From the NCBI RefSeq assembly GCF_003201935.1, contig NZ_QJJL01000002.1:1-64000 (forward strand): a stretch of DNA of 64,000 bases, in the 5' to 3' direction. Source of the DNA: Loktanella sp. PT4BL. Its GTDB lineage: Bacteria > Pseudomonadota > Alphaproteobacteria > Rhodobacterales > Rhodobacteraceae. Made by a program: the position numbers and the translations under genes. The notes under the pieces are model-generated. The model was given only the letters and a program-made list of their open reading frames with translations, did no database searches and was not told the DNA's origin. Below are positions 24,823-33,786 of this stretch, piece after piece (the first letter of the stretch is position 1; each line of letters starts with the position of its first letter).

Positions 24823-25767
24823 ATGGGACTGGTCGAAGCATGGGGCGGTAATGCGATCGGGTGGTTTTTTGCCAACCTGATTGAGGCGTTCTACAACTTC
24901 TTTTATGCGATCTTTCATCCGGGCCAATGGTTGTCTTGGGTGCCCACGATTAACGGGGCAATGGAGACCGAGCAGAAAGAAGCGCTGATGCGCTTCATCT
25001 ACTACGGGGCCTCCGTTGAGTTCTTCTTTGTCGCGTTGGCGGCGTTTCTCGTTTTCACAGCGGTCGGTCTTTATAACAACCGGATCATGTGGGGCTATGT
25101 GCGCGGGCTTGAGGGTTTTGCGAACATCGTCGGCCGCGTTGCGGCATGGGCGGGTTTGCTTATGGTGCTGCAGCAGATCGTCATTATCTTCATGCAGCGG
25201 GTCTTTGCTGTGGCCGAAATCAGCGTCGGCTTCGGGGCCAGTTTCACCAAAGATGTCAGCTGGTGGTCCGAAGAACTGAAATTCTACAACGCCATGATTG
25301 TTTGCCTTTGTGCGGCCTACACATTCGTGCAGGGCGGCCATGTGCGCGTCGATCTGGTCTATTCCGCCGTTAGCTACCGCACAAAGCGCGTCATCGACAT
25401 GTTCGGGTCCATTGTGTTCATGCTGCCCGGAGCGATTATTATCTGGCTTTACGGCTGGTTCTTCTTGTGGCGTCACCTTGTGGTGCCGAACCCCTCGGCC
25501 TCGGATACGCTTGACCGTTTGCTGACCAAAGCCCGTGCGCTGCGGTGGAATATCGAAACCATCGGTTTCTCGCCCAACGGCTTTAATGCGTACTTCCTCT
25601 TCAAGGTGTTGCTGGTGACCTTCGCGCTGATGGTCATGTTGCAGGCAGTCGCTTTCTTCTACCGCTCGTATCTTGAGTGGAAAGAGGGTCCTGAAAGCGA
25701 AGGCAAATACCTTGATAAAGACGAACTCGGCGATCCGACTGCCGAACTCGTCGCAGACATCCACTAA
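24823..25767 (+). CDS. dctQ: TRAP transporter small permease (DctQ), long form
   Basis: The small membrane subunit, which joins DctP to DctM. At 314 residues it is almost twice the usual length of DctQ. An amphipathic N-terminal segment (LIEAFYNFFYAIFHPGQWLSW) precedes about four core helices from residue 65 on. The core shows RVAAWAGLLMVLQQIVIIF, YTFVQGGHVRVDLVYS (the GxxxVRVDLV family motif) and GWFFLWRHL. The acidic tail (KEGPESEGKYLDKDELGD) is cytoplasmic. ATG 24823 has GGGGAG just upstream; the GTG at 24817 is inside that site. Length matches the large class paired with oversized DctM proteins. Confidence 0.9.
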   Translation: MGLVEAWGGNAIGWFFANLIEAFYNFFYAIFHPGQWLSWVPTINGAMETEQKEALMRFIYYGASVEFFFVALAAFLVFTAVGLYNNRIMWGYVRGLEGFANIVGRVAAWAGLLMVLQQIVIIFMQRVFAVAEISVGFGASFTKDVSWWSEELKFYNAMIVCLCAAYTFVQGGHVRVDLVYSAVSYRTKRVIDMFGSIVFMLPGAIIIWLYGWFFLWRHLVVPNPSASDTLDRLLTKARALRWNIETIGFSPNGFNAYFLFKVLLVTFALMVMLQAVAFFYRSYLEWKEGPESEGKYLDKDELGDPTAELVADIH

Positions 25768-25785
25768 GAACAGGGCGGTAAAGAC

Positions 25786-28140
25786 ATGCTTTTCGGATTA
25801 GATGGCATCGAAATCGGTATCATTATCGTATTTCTGACGCTCTTTGCGGGGATCCTTTCGGGCTTCCCTGTGGCCTTTGCAATCATGGGCTCTGCGGTGA
25901 TTTCGTTCGCGATTATCGCGGGGCTGGATAGTGCAGGTCTCTTGATTCACGCGGCGGTCGACTCAAGCTCGGCCGAGTTCCGCGCCTTGGTCAACGAGGG
26001 GGTGCGACAGGAAACGATCTCGGTCTTCAGTCATCCCGAACTGCCACGCTACGAGGGGCCGTTGTTCCCGCAAGGCTGGGAAGTGGCGCTGGACCGCAAC
26101 ATCGGCTTTATGGTCAACCGCATGAACGAGCGTGTGCTTGCGGGCCAGTCGATTGAAACGCTGCTCGCGGTTCTGATGTTCGTGATGATGGGCATCGTGC
26201 TCGAGCGGTCGCGGATTGCGGATGAATTGCTGACCTCGATGGCAAAGGTTTTTGGCCCGCTGCCGGGCGGTCTGGCTGTGTCCATCGTGATCGTGGGTGC
26301 TTTCCTTGCTGCGTCGACAGGCATCGTTGGTGCAACTGTTGTCACCATGGGTCTGCTGGCACTGCCGACCATGCTCAAGAACGGCTACTCGCCCGAGCTG
26401 TCCACAGGTGTGATCGCCGCGTCGGGTACCTTGGGGCAGATCATTCCGCCGTCGATTGTGATTGTTCTGTTGGGGACGCTGGCCGGTGATATCTATTCCG
26501 CCGCACAGGAAAACCGCGCGCAACTGGCGGGCTGTACCGATGCCTTGACCTATCTCGGCTCACCTGCCGTGTTGTCAGTCGGGACATTGTTCCAGGCGGC
26601 GCTGTTGCCCGGCGTTCTGCTGGCAACGCTCTATGCGGGCTATGCGTTCATCTTTGCGCTGATCAACCCGAGCAAGGCACCAGCCGTACAGTTTGCCGAT
26701 AGTGCAGGCCGTGAAGTGATTACGCGCAACGAAGGTCTGACATGGCTGTTGGCTGTACCTGCGGGTATCATCGCCCTGACCATCGGCATGGGGCAGGTGA
26801 ACCTTGTGGGTTCGCAATCCGTCCTTGTGGACAGCTTTACAGACGCCAGTGAAAACGCATCACTGCGCACGCGCGTCAGCGAGGAATGTCAGGCATCCAT
26901 GATCGAACTGCACGGGATCGAGGCATGGGAAACCGCTGTCGCCCAGCAGGCGGCGATTGAAGCATCGGGCGGCGCCACGGCATCGCGCGAACTGACACCG
27001 GAAGAGCGCGCAGCCGCTGTTGTCCAGGCGGCCGAAGATGCAGCCCCGATTGGGACAGGTATTGCGGTTCTTGCTGTTCTGCTGGGCCTTCTGCTCGCAC
27101 TGGCACGTGGTGTGGCACCAAGTGCCGATCATCGCCCGCTTTGGCTGGGGGCGGCAGGTGTTGGCCTGATCCTGCTGGCCGATATCGTCTTGATCACGCC
27201 GCTGACGTCGCCCGGAGTGACGACGATGATCTTGGTGATCCCGCTTTTCGTGACCTATCTGGGGATGCGGCATGCGGTCAAATATCTGGCCGGAAACGAG
27301 ATCATGCGCGTGGTCTTCCCGCCGCTTGTCCTGATCGTTGCAGTGCTCGGATCCATCCTTGGCGGTATCACCAACCCGACACCTGCTGCGGCCTTGGGTG
27401 CGGGCGGTGCGATCCTGCTGGCGGCCTACCGCAAGCGCAAGGATCAGGGGCTTTCTGGGCGGATCGTACTCCTGACCGCTGGCGCGATTGTTGTCATGCT
27501 CGTGATTGGTGGCAACTTCGATTTGCGCCTTGGACAGGAAGTGGTGCTGTTTGAGAACCGTCTGGCCTATCTGGTGGCTTTTGCCGCGTTCCTTTACGCG
27601 ATGTTCGGCTTGCTCTGGTCTTGCTGGGTTCTGATCGCGGGCGGTGTTCTGGCACCGGTTGTGCGCGAGACGGCCAAAGTGACCTCAATGGTCTTCACCA
27701 TCCTGATCGGTTCGCAGCTTTTGAACCTCGTGCTGATCTCATTTGGTGGTGAACATTACATCCAGCAGTTCCTGCGCTCATTCGACAACGAATGGACCGT
27801 GTTCCTGCTGGTGATGCTGGTGCTTTTCGTGCTGGGCTTCGTGCTCGACTTCCTCGAGATCATCTACATCGTTATCCCGATTGTGGGGCCGGTTATCTAT
27901 GGCGGCACCTTTGATCCCAAGTGGGTGACGATCATGATCGCGGTGAACCTGCAGACATCCTTCCTGACACCGCCCTTTGGCTTTGCGCTGTTCTATCTGC
28001 GCGGGGTTGCGCCCAAGTCGATCACGACGGGCCAGATCTATAAGGGCGTGATGCCGTTCATCGGTATTCAGGTTGTTGCACTGCTGCTTTTGGCCTTCGT
28101 GCCGGGTGTGGTGACAATTATCCCGAACCTGTTGAACTAA
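25786..28140 (+). CDS. dctM: TRAP transporter large permease (DctM), expanded form
   Basis: The sodium-coupled transport subunit of the TRAP system. It has 784 residues where about 430 is usual. The core is split. The first half has LSGFPVAFAIMGSA, the scaffold and hairpin region VLMFVMMGIVLERSRIADEL, and SGTLGQIIPPSIVIVLLGTLAGD. The second half resumes near residue 620 and ends with LTPPFGFALFYLRGVAP. Between lie a soluble stretch (about 55-110), a second soluble stretch (about 345-425, with SRELTPEERAAAVVQAAEDA) and extra membrane helices up to about 610. It follows dctQ by 18 bases and ends in a strong terminator. Confidence 0.93.
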   Translation: MLFGLDGIEIGIIIVFLTLFAGILSGFPVAFAIMGSAVISFAIIAGLDSAGLLIHAAVDSSSAEFRALVNEGVRQETISVFSHPELPRYEGPLFPQGWEVALDRNIGFMVNRMNERVLAGQSIETLLAVLMFVMMGIVLERSRIADELLTSMAKVFGPLPGGLAVSIVIVGAFLAASTGIVGATVVTMGLLALPTMLKNGYSPELSTGVIAASGTLGQIIPPSIVIVLLGTLAGDIYSAAQENRAQLAGCTDALTYLGSPAVLSVGTLFQAALLPGVLLATLYAGYAFIFALINPSKAPAVQFADSAGREVITRNEGLTWLLAVPAGIIALTIGMGQVNLVGSQSVLVDSFTDASENASLRTRVSEECQASMIELHGIEAWETAVAQQAAIEASGGATASRELTPEERAAAVVQAAEDAAPIGTGIAVLAVLLGLLLALARGVAPSADHRPLWLGAAGVGLILLADIVLITPLTSPGVTTMILVIPLFVTYLGMRHAVKYLAGNEIMRVVFPPLVLIVAVLGSILGGITNPTPAAALGAGGAILLAAYRKRKDQGLSGRIVLLTAGAIVVMLVIGGNFDLRLGQEVVLFENRLAYLVAFAAFLYAMFGLLWSCWVLIAGGVLAPVVRETAKVTSMVFTILIGSQLLNLVLISFGGEHYIQQFLRSFDNEWTVFLLVMLVLFVLGFVLDFLEIIYIVIPIVGPVIYGGTFDPKWVTIMIAVNLQTSFLTPPFGFALFYLRGVAPKSITTGQIYKGVMPFIGIQVVALLLLAFVPGVVTIIPNLLN

Positions 28141-28158
28141 GCCGGAGCATAACAAGAA

Positions 28159-28189
28159 AAGGGCGGTACCGATGGCGCCGCCCTTTTTT
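28159..28189 (+). terminator. Terminator of the TRAP operon
   Basis: AAGGGCGG and CCGCCCTT pair perfectly around TACCGATGGCG, followed by a run of six T, 18 bases after the dctM stop. Confidence 0.9.
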
Positions 28190-28210
28190 GTTTGCATCTG
28201 AAATCGGTGC

Positions 28211-29017
28211 TCAGCTCCGCCCGTCCGGCAGGTCGATCCGCGCCACCTGTTCCGCGATCGGATCGGTCGAGAGCGGGTGCAGGTCGGCGCGATATTCCGA
28301 CGGGTCAGTAACGGGCGACCACTCACCGCCGCGGTACACCTCAAGCCCCTTGTATTTTGCTTTGTAGTCCATCTTGGGGCTGCCAGGCACCCAATAGCCC
28401 AGGTACACGTAAGGCAGGCCCAATTCACGGGCGATAGCGATATGGTCCAGAATAACGTAGGTTCCGAGCGAGAGTTTCTCGTTGGCGGGATCGAAAAAGG
28501 AATAGACCATCGACAGCCCGTCATCGAGGATATCGGTGAGACAAACCGCTGTCAGATCCTGTTCGGTCGTGTATTCGATCAGGCGGGACCGGATCGGCGT
28601 TTCTTCGACCATCGCCGCGAATTCGAACATATCCATGTCGGCCATGCCGCCTGTGGCGTGCCGCCCGTCAAGGTATTCGCGAAAGAGGTCATATTGCTCT
28701 TCCGTCGCCCATGGGGATGTGGCGCGGCGGTTCAGATGCGCGGCCCGCTTGGCGACCCGGCGCTGACTGCGGCTGGGCATGAATTTCGACACATCAATCC
28801 GCGCCGACATGCAGGCCGAGCATTCCGCACAAGAGGGGCGGTAGAGCACGTTCTGCGACCTGCGAAAGCCCTGCTTGGACAGAGAGTCGTTCAGCTTGGT
28901 GGCCATATCGCCCTGTAGCGCCGTAAAGAGCTTACGCTCCATCCGCCCTTCCAAATAAGGGCATGGCTGTGGGGCAGTTACATAAAACTGCGGGGCAATG
29001 GGAAGCGTGTGGCGCAT
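28211..29017 (-). CDS. bpt: Aspartate/glutamate leucyl- or arginyl-transferase (Bpt/Ate)
   Basis: Adds an amino acid from aminoacyl-tRNA to N-terminal acidic residues of proteins, marking them for ClpS/ClpAP degradation by the N-degron pathway. The 268 residues fit the Bpt/ATE1 family. The N-terminal cysteine motif is [13 protein letters not shown] and [14 protein letters not shown]. The acyltransferase fold shows [20 protein letters not shown] and [18 protein letters not shown] chose ATG 29017 because homologous sequence begins with [13 protein letters not shown]. Whether it uses leucine or arginine cannot be decided from sequence alone. It is followed convergently by the TRAP terminator. 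Confidence 0.92.
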   Translation of the reverse strand: MRHTLPIAPQFYVTAPQPCPYLEGRMERKLFTALQGDMATKLNDSLSKQGFRRSQNVLYRPSCAECSACMSARIDVSKFMPSRSQRRVAKRAAHLNRRATSPWATEEQYDLFREYLDGRHATGGMADMDMFEFAAMVEETPIRSRLIEYTTEQDLTAVCLTDILDDGLSMVYSFFDPANEKLSLGTYVILDHIAIARELGLPYVYLGYWVPGSPKMDYKAKYKGLEVYRGGEWSPVTDPSEYRADLHPLSTDPIAEQVARIDLPDGRS

Positions 29018-29090
29018 GCGAGGTCCGGTTGATTTCCACAAAGCTTAACAATCTGTTTACCCTGCGCCAAGCCCCCCGTGTGCGACATAG

Positions 29091-29534
29091 TTAATAGTAG
29101 ATATTCACGGCTTCGGTCCCCAGTACCAGATCGGTCAGGCCCTGGCCCCGTTGGGTGACCAGCATCAGAATAATCGAGATCAGTTGCAGAGGGGCCACCG
29201 CGATGCTGATGCTATATCCAAGCGTATGGGCAAGCGCCAAACCGGACGAGAGCGGCGCGCCGCGATGGTCGCGGAACCGGATGCCCATCAAGCGCATCCC
29301 CCATGTCGATGACCCGTTTGCCAGCGTGAACCAGCGATAGATGAAGCCCACAACCAGCATCAGGAAGGGAAAGAAGAAGATTCCGGTAAAGGCCGTAAAC
29401 GGCAGCACCAATGCACAAAGCATGGCGATCATGACAACGTCGAACACCCACGCAATACCGCGTTTGAGTGTCACGCCCTCATAGCGTTCGGGGTCATAAT
29501 CAAGATGGGGGCCGTATGCGTAAGACGTGGTCAT
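29091..29534 (-). CDS. RDD-family membrane protein
   Basis: A 147-residue inner-membrane protein of the RDD family, whose role is unresolved (some members are ion antiporters). Three helices can be seen: VFDVVMIAMLCALVLPFTAF, FFFPFLMLVVGFIYRWFTLA, and LAHTLGYSISIAVAPLQLIS. The family's charged signature appears as RGIAWVFD at the first helix and TWGMRLMGIRFRDHRG between helices. The start is uncertain: ATG 29534 fits the common MTTSYAYG opening, but ATGs at 29549 and 29552 are also in frame. It sits 74 bases after the DUF2852 gene and is probably in its operon. Confidence 0.88.
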   Translation of the reverse strand: MTTSYAYGPHLDYDPERYEGVTLKRGIAWVFDVVMIAMLCALVLPFTAFTGIFFFPFLMLVVGFIYRWFTLANGSSTWGMRLMGIRFRDHRGAPLSSGLALAHTLGYSISIAVAPLQLISIILMLVTQRGQGLTDLVLGTEAVNIYY

Positions 29535-29608
29535 GGTGAACTCATGCATCAAAGGGGCAGGGAAGGGCGACCTGCCGGGGAAAGCGGGCCGCCCTTGGGG
29601 TGCTGTGC

Positions 29609-30046
29609 TTAGACAGCGGCAGGACCGGTGTTTTCGTCGTCAGCGTTCGTCATCTTCTTGGCGCGGTCGTCCATGAACTGGTCGAACTCTGCCTTGTCCT
29701 TGGCGTCACGCAGGCGCTTGAGGAAGGCCTCGAATTTGTCCTGCTCTTCTTCCAGACGTTGCAGCGTTTCGGCCTTATAGGCGTCAAATGCGCTGTTGCC
29801 CGAGGATTGACCCATGTGGCGTGTGCGGCTGCGGGTTTTGGACGAACAGGAAGAATTGAACATGCGTTTGCTCCAGATCATATAGGCAAGAAGGGCAAGG
29901 CCGATGGGCCAGAAGACGATAAAGCTGACAACCATGGCGGCGATCCAGGCGCCTTTGCCACGCTCATCAAGCCAAGCCTCGGCACGGGCAAAAAAACCGG
30001 GACGGTTGTGCATTGCCATTGGGGAATGGGATGTGGCGGTGTTCAT
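29609..30046 (-). CDS. DUF2852 membrane protein
   Basis: A 145-residue protein with one membrane helix (about 33-57, GAWIAAMVVSFIVFWPIGLALLA) and a long C-terminal coiled coil (about 80-130, FDAYKAETLQRLEEEQDKF and RLRDAKDKAEFDQFMDDR). It matches the alphaproteobacterial DUF2852 family, function unknown. The coiled coil should face the cytoplasm. ATG 30046 follows AAGGAG seven bases upstream. Two 19-bp palindromes lie 30 and 88 bases upstream, so it is probably the first gene of a regulated unit with the RDD gene behind it. Confidence 0.88.
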   Translation of the reverse strand: MNTATSHSPMAMHNRPGFFARAEAWLDERGKGAWIAAMVVSFIVFWPIGLALLAYMIWSKRMFNSSCSSKTRSRTRHMGQSSGNSAFDAYKAETLQRLEEEQDKFEAFLKRLRDAKDKAEFDQFMDDRAKKMTNADDENTGPAAV

Positions 30047-30075
30047 GGTTGGGCTCCTTAGCTATCTGTGTGTCT

Positions 30076-30094
30076 ATGTGAATGCTTTTCACAT
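30076..30094 (-). promoter_or_regulatory. 19-bp palindromic operator, proximal copy
   Basis: ATGTGAATGCTTTTCACAT has perfect 7-bp arms around TGCTT. It is 30 bases upstream of the DUF2852 start and matches the copy at 30134-30152 in 16 of 19 positions. Confidence 0.65.
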
Positions 30095-30133
30095 CACCGA
30101 TATTGGAGGTTTGACGCCCTGCTTCAAGTCCTG

Positions 30134-30152
30134 ATGTAAATGTTTTTTACAT
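30134..30152 (-). promoter_or_regulatory. 19-bp palindromic operator, distal copy
   Basis: ATGTAAATGTTTTTTACAT has perfect 7-bp arms and lies 58 bases from the proximal copy, centre to centre. The changes in the arms (G to A, C to T) are compensated on both sides, so the dyad is kept. It overlaps no gene and lies ten bases beyond the YbaK-like stop. Confidence 0.65.
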
Positions 30153-30161
30153 TTACTTTTA

Positions 30162-30632
30162 TTATAACGTAAATTCAGATACTTGCGCGCTGGAAATTTT
30201 CAAAAGATCCGCTGGTGCTATGGGAAAAATATGCCTTGGCGTGCCTGCGGCGGCGTAGATCAGCGGAAAATCCAGGAGTCTCGGATCAAAAAACGCTGTG
30301 ATCGGGGCAAGGTGGCCCACGGGTGCAACCCCGCCAATCGCAAACCCCGTTTGGGCGCGGATCAAAGCGGCATCGGCCTTGCCCAACGGCTCGCCCGCCA
30401 CGGCACTGGCTTTGGCCGGATCAACGCGGTTGCCACCTGCGGTGATGAAAAGGATCGCGCGCCCGCTGGTCTGCCCTGCAAAAATCACCGATTTCGCGAT
30501 CTGGTCGAGCGCGCATCCCGCAGCATCGGCGGCCTGCTGTGCCGTGCGCGTTTCGGGGCCAAGCTCCAGTGGCGCAATATCGTGACCGGCTTCCGACAAC
30601 GCTGCCACCACCCGTTTGAGACTTTTGCTCAT
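30162..30632 (-). CDS. YbaK/ProX-type aminoacyl-tRNA deacylase
   Basis: A 156-residue single-domain protein of the YbaK/ProX trans-editing superfamily, which hydrolyses mischarged tRNAs such as Cys-tRNA-Pro or Ala-tRNA-Pro. The catalytic lysine is expected in AKSVIFAGQ. The GGxxP-like loop appears as ITAGGNRVDPAK, and FAIGGVAPVGH near residue 105 is the family's second glycine motif. ATG 30632 and 30641 are both possible: the first AAGGA is two bases from 30641 and about eleven from 30632. It faces away from glnE. Confidence 0.9.
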   Translation of the reverse strand: MSKSLKRVVAALSEAGHDIAPLELGPETRTAQQAADAAGCALDQIAKSVIFAGQTSGRAILFITAGGNRVDPAKASAVAGEPLGKADAALIRAQTGFAIGGVAPVGHLAPITAFFDPRLLDFPLIYAAAGTPRHIFPIAPADLLKISSAQVSEFTL

Positions 30633-30712
30633 GATCGTCATGTCCTTTTTGGGGCCAGTCTACCCCTGCGAGACGGATTGACCAGAGCGCAACTGCGCCG
30701 CAGTGTGGGCCC

Positions 30713-33478
30713 ATGTCATTTGCCGCACGCATCACCCGTTCGCCTAATCCTTTCGACGTTGATCGGGGGCAGGATGCCCTTGGTGGGTTTGCGTCACTGG
30801 CGCCTGAACTGCGCAGTCTGATTGCCGGAACGGCGGGGTGCAGCCCGTTTCTGGCCGATTTACTGCGCCGCGAGGGGGCGTGGATCGAGGCGGCCTTCGA
30901 TGATCCCGAAGCGGCGGTTGCCGATCTTTTGGCGGATATTCCCGAAGTGGCACTGTCCGATCTGCCCCTTGCCTTGCGACAGGCCAAGCGGCGTATCGCG
31001 CTGCTCACAGGTCTTGCCGATCTGGGCGGTGTCTGGCCGCTTGAGACGGTGACGCAAATTCTCACAGATTTTGCCGATGCGGCAGTACAGGCGGCAGTCA
31101 GCCAGCTGGTCGCAGCCGAGGTCGCGCGCGGCAAACTTCCTGATGGTGGTGACCCTGCCGATGCGGGTGGCATGGTCGTGCTGGCCATGGGCAAGATGGG
31201 CGCGGGCGAGCTGAATTATTCCTCTGACATTGACCTGATCTGCCTCTTTGACGAAACGCGCTTTGATCCTGACGATTATCACGAAGTGCGCGCTGCCTTC
31301 ATTCGCGTCACCCGCAAGATGACTGCGATCCTGTCGGATCTGCGCGAGGGCGGTTATGTCTTCCGGACAGACCTGCGTTTGCGTCCTGATGCCTCTGTCA
31401 CGCCGGTCTGCCTGTCGATGGAAACCGCCGAGCGCTATTACGAAAGCGTGGGCCGCACGTGGGAAAGGGCGGCTTTTATCAAAGCGCGGGTCTGCGCGGG
31501 CGATCAGGCAGCGGGCGGACGCTTTCTTGAAACCCTGCGCCCCTTCGTGTGGCGCAAGCATCTGGATTTCGCAGCCATTCAGGACGCACACGACATGCGC
31601 CTGAAAATCCGCGACCACAAGGGGCTGCACGGCCCGCTTGTGCTCGAAGGCCATAATATGAAACTGGGGCGCGGGGGCATCCGCGAGATCGAGTTCTTCA
31701 CCCAGACCCGCCAGTTGATTGCGGGCGGGCGGGACCCGTCCCTGCGCGCCCGCCAGACCCGCGAAGGTCTGCTGGCGCTTGCCGCGGCAGGCTGGATTCC
31801 GCAGCAGACAGCGGAACAACTTTACGACCATTACCGCCACCACCGCGAGGTCGAACACCGCTTGCAGATGATCAATGACGCACAAACCCAGACCTTGCCG
31901 CAGGATGCCGCCGGATTTGACCGGCTGGCGGCCTTTATGGGGCTGGACACAGCAGCATTGCGCACGGATCTGCGCGACAGGTTGGAAGACGTCCATGCGC
32001 TGACCGAGGGGTTCTTCAGCCCCGATGCGCCATCTGCCGACCCTGAAACGCTTGAATGGGGGCAGGACATTGTCGCGCGCTGGCACAGCTATCCGGCCTT
32101 GCGATCGTCCCGCGCGACCGAGATTTTTGCCCGCATCACCCCCAAGATCATGGACCGTTTGCAAGAGGCCGCAAAGCCTGCCGAAGCCTTGGCCCAGTTT
32201 GACGGATTTCTTGCGGGGCTGCCTGCGGGCGTGCAGCTGTTTTCGCTTTTTGAGGCCAACCCGCATCTGACGCAGTTGATCGTCGATATTTGTGCAACGG
32301 CACCGGCTCTGGCGCAGTATCTGTCGCGCAATTCGGGTGTGCTGGACGCGGTTCTAGGCGGGGCGTTCTTTGCGGAATGGCCCGGCAAGGCGGCACTTAT
32401 TGATGAATTGAACGGGGTCATGGCGTCCTCCGACGACTATGAGACCCAGTTGCTGGCCGCCCGTCGCTGGGCCAAGGAGTGGCATTTCCGGATCGGTGTG
32501 CATTTCCTGCGTGACTTGACCGATGCCGCCCAGGCCGGCGCGCAATATGCCGATCTTGCCGAGGCTGTCGTTGTGGGCCTGTGGCCTGCCGTGGTGGCCG
32601 ATTTTGCCCGTAAACACGGGCCCATGCCGGGGCGTGGCGGTGCAGTGATTGCGATGGGTTCGCTGGGGGCGGCGCGGTTGACGGCCACCTCTGATCTTGA
32701 TCTGATCATGGTTTATGACGCGCAAGGGGTGGAAACGTCGGACGGCCGCAGGCCGCTGCCCACCCGCACCTATTTTGCCCGTCTCACGCAGGCATTGATC
32801 ACGGCACTGAGCGCGCAAATGGCCGAGGGGCGGCTTTATGAAGTGGATATGCGTTTGCGCCCCTCGGGGCGGCAGGGCCCCGTGGCGACATCGCTGGCCT
32901 CATTCGAGGACTACCAGAAAAACGAAGCCTGGACATGGGAGCATCTGGCGCTGACCCGTGCGCGTGCGATCGCGGGTGATGACAGTCTTTGCGCAGAGAT
33001 CGAGGCGTTTCGCCGGGCGCTTTTGCAGGCCAAATCGGGGGGTGCAAATATTCTGGCTGATGTGGCTGACATGCGCGCGCGGATCGCGACGGAAAAGGGG
33101 CAGGGCGCCGGATGGGACACCAAGATCGGCCCCGGGCGTCTGCAGGACATCGAGCTTTTTGCGCAAACTGTCGCATTGAAAGCCGCTGACGGTGCTGCGG
33201 ATACCTTGCTGCAGTTACAGGCCGGTGTTGCAGATGGCTGGCTGACAGCAGGTGATGCGGAAACACTGGGTGCTGCCTTTGATCTTTTCTGGCAGTTGCA
33301 GACGGCGCTGCGGTTTCTGGCCGGTGAAGAAGGCGAGTTAAGTGATCTCTCCGAGGGTGCAAGACGCTTGATCCTGCGTGAAACAGGCGCGAAAGATGTC
33401 GAGACGCTTCTGGCCGCGTTGCTTGCCACGCAAGAACAGGCCGCCGCAATCATTCAACGATACCTGGAGGCCGCATGA
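30713..33478 (+). CDS. glnE: Bifunctional glutamine synthetase adenylyltransferase/deadenylase
   Basis: Adds and removes AMP on glutamine synthetase in response to PII proteins, so it controls nitrogen assimilation. The 921 residues are normal. The N-terminal (deadenylylating) nucleotidyltransferase domain shows GKMGAGELNYSSDIDLICLF at about 160-179. The C-terminal (adenylylating) domain shows GSLGAARLTATSDLDLIMVY at about 648-667. A regulatory helical region lies between, and a PII-binding helical domain follows each. Both active-site acidic pairs are intact. The ATG at 30713 gives MSFAARITRSPNPFD. The next gene starts on its stop codon. Confidence 0.96.
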   Translation: MSFAARITRSPNPFDVDRGQDALGGFASLAPELRSLIAGTAGCSPFLADLLRREGAWIEAAFDDPEAAVADLLADIPEVALSDLPLALRQAKRRIALLTGLADLGGVWPLETVTQILTDFADAAVQAAVSQLVAAEVARGKLPDGGDPADAGGMVVLAMGKMGAGELNYSSDIDLICLFDETRFDPDDYHEVRAAFIRVTRKMTAILSDLREGGYVFRTDLRLRPDASVTPVCLSMETAERYYESVGRTWERAAFIKARVCAGDQAAGGRFLETLRPFVWRKHLDFAAIQDAHDMRLKIRDHKGLHGPLVLEGHNMKLGRGGIREIEFFTQTRQLIAGGRDPSLRARQTREGLLALAAAGWIPQQTAEQLYDHYRHHREVEHRLQMINDAQTQTLPQDAAGFDRLAAFMGLDTAALRTDLRDRLEDVHALTEGFFSPDAPSADPETLEWGQDIVARWHSYPALRSSRATEIFARITPKIMDRLQEAAKPAEALAQFDGFLAGLPAGVQLFSLFEANPHLTQLIVDICATAPALAQYLSRNSGVLDAVLGGAFFAEWPGKAALIDELNGVMASSDDYETQLLAARRWAKEWHFRIGVHFLRDLTDAAQAGAQYADLAEAVVVGLWPAVVADFARKHGPMPGRGGAVIAMGSLGAARLTATSDLDLIMVYDAQGVETSDGRRPLPTRTYFARLTQALITALSAQMAEGRLYEVDMRLRPSGRQGPVATSLASFEDYQKNEAWTWEHLALTRARAIAGDDSLCAEIEAFRRALLQAKSGGANILADVADMRARIATEKGQGAGWDTKIGPGRLQDIELFAQTVALKAADGAADTLLQLQAGVADGWLTAGDAETLGAAFDLFWQLQTALRFLAGEEGELSDLSEGARRLILRETGAKDVETLLAALLATQEQAAAIIQRYLEAA

Positions 33479-33744
33479 CGGACGAGGCACTTTTTGATCC
33501 CAAGGGGCTGATACGCGAATCCTTTGCGATTGAAGGCATAGGCGCACCGGAATGCCGGAGCATTTTTCTGGACTGGGCGCTCGGCCTGCCTGCAGGCTAT
33601 GATGTGCGGATCGAGGCAAGCAAGCTCATCACGCATTATCGTGATCACGCACCGCAGGCGCATCCAATGCTGGAGACTTTGCGCGCCGCGCTCCAAGAGC
33701 CACCGAAACCAAGACGCAAAGGGGGACGGAGCGGGCGCATCTAG
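33475..33744 (+). CDS. Conserved small protein downstream of glnE
   Basis: An 89-residue soluble protein whose ATG overlaps the glnE stop (ATGA), indicating coupled translation. It has an acidic, hydrophobic N-terminal half (DPKGLIRESFAIEGIGAPEC, FLDWALGLPAG), a middle helix with ASKLITHYRDHAP, and a basic, proline-rich tail (PKPRRKGGRSGR) suited to nucleic acid or phospholipid contact. I do not recognise a named family. Its tight linkage suggests a nitrogen-control role, but nothing in the sequence proves that. It ends 42 bases before a convergent chemoreceptor gene. Confidence 0.78.
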   Translation: MTDEALFDPKGLIRESFAIEGIGAPECRSIFLDWALGLPAGYDVRIEASKLITHYRDHAPQAHPMLETLRAALQEPPKPRRKGGRSGRI

Positions 33745-33786
33745 CACAGTGAGCTATTCCTGCACTGCCGCCCTGATCTGTTCTGC

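Noticed and set aside
30076..30152. PpsR/CrtJ-type sites (TGT-N12-ACA) as the identity of the two 19-bp palindromes
   Set aside because: The inner spacing is TGT-N11-ACA in both copies, one base short, and no photosynthesis gene is nearby.
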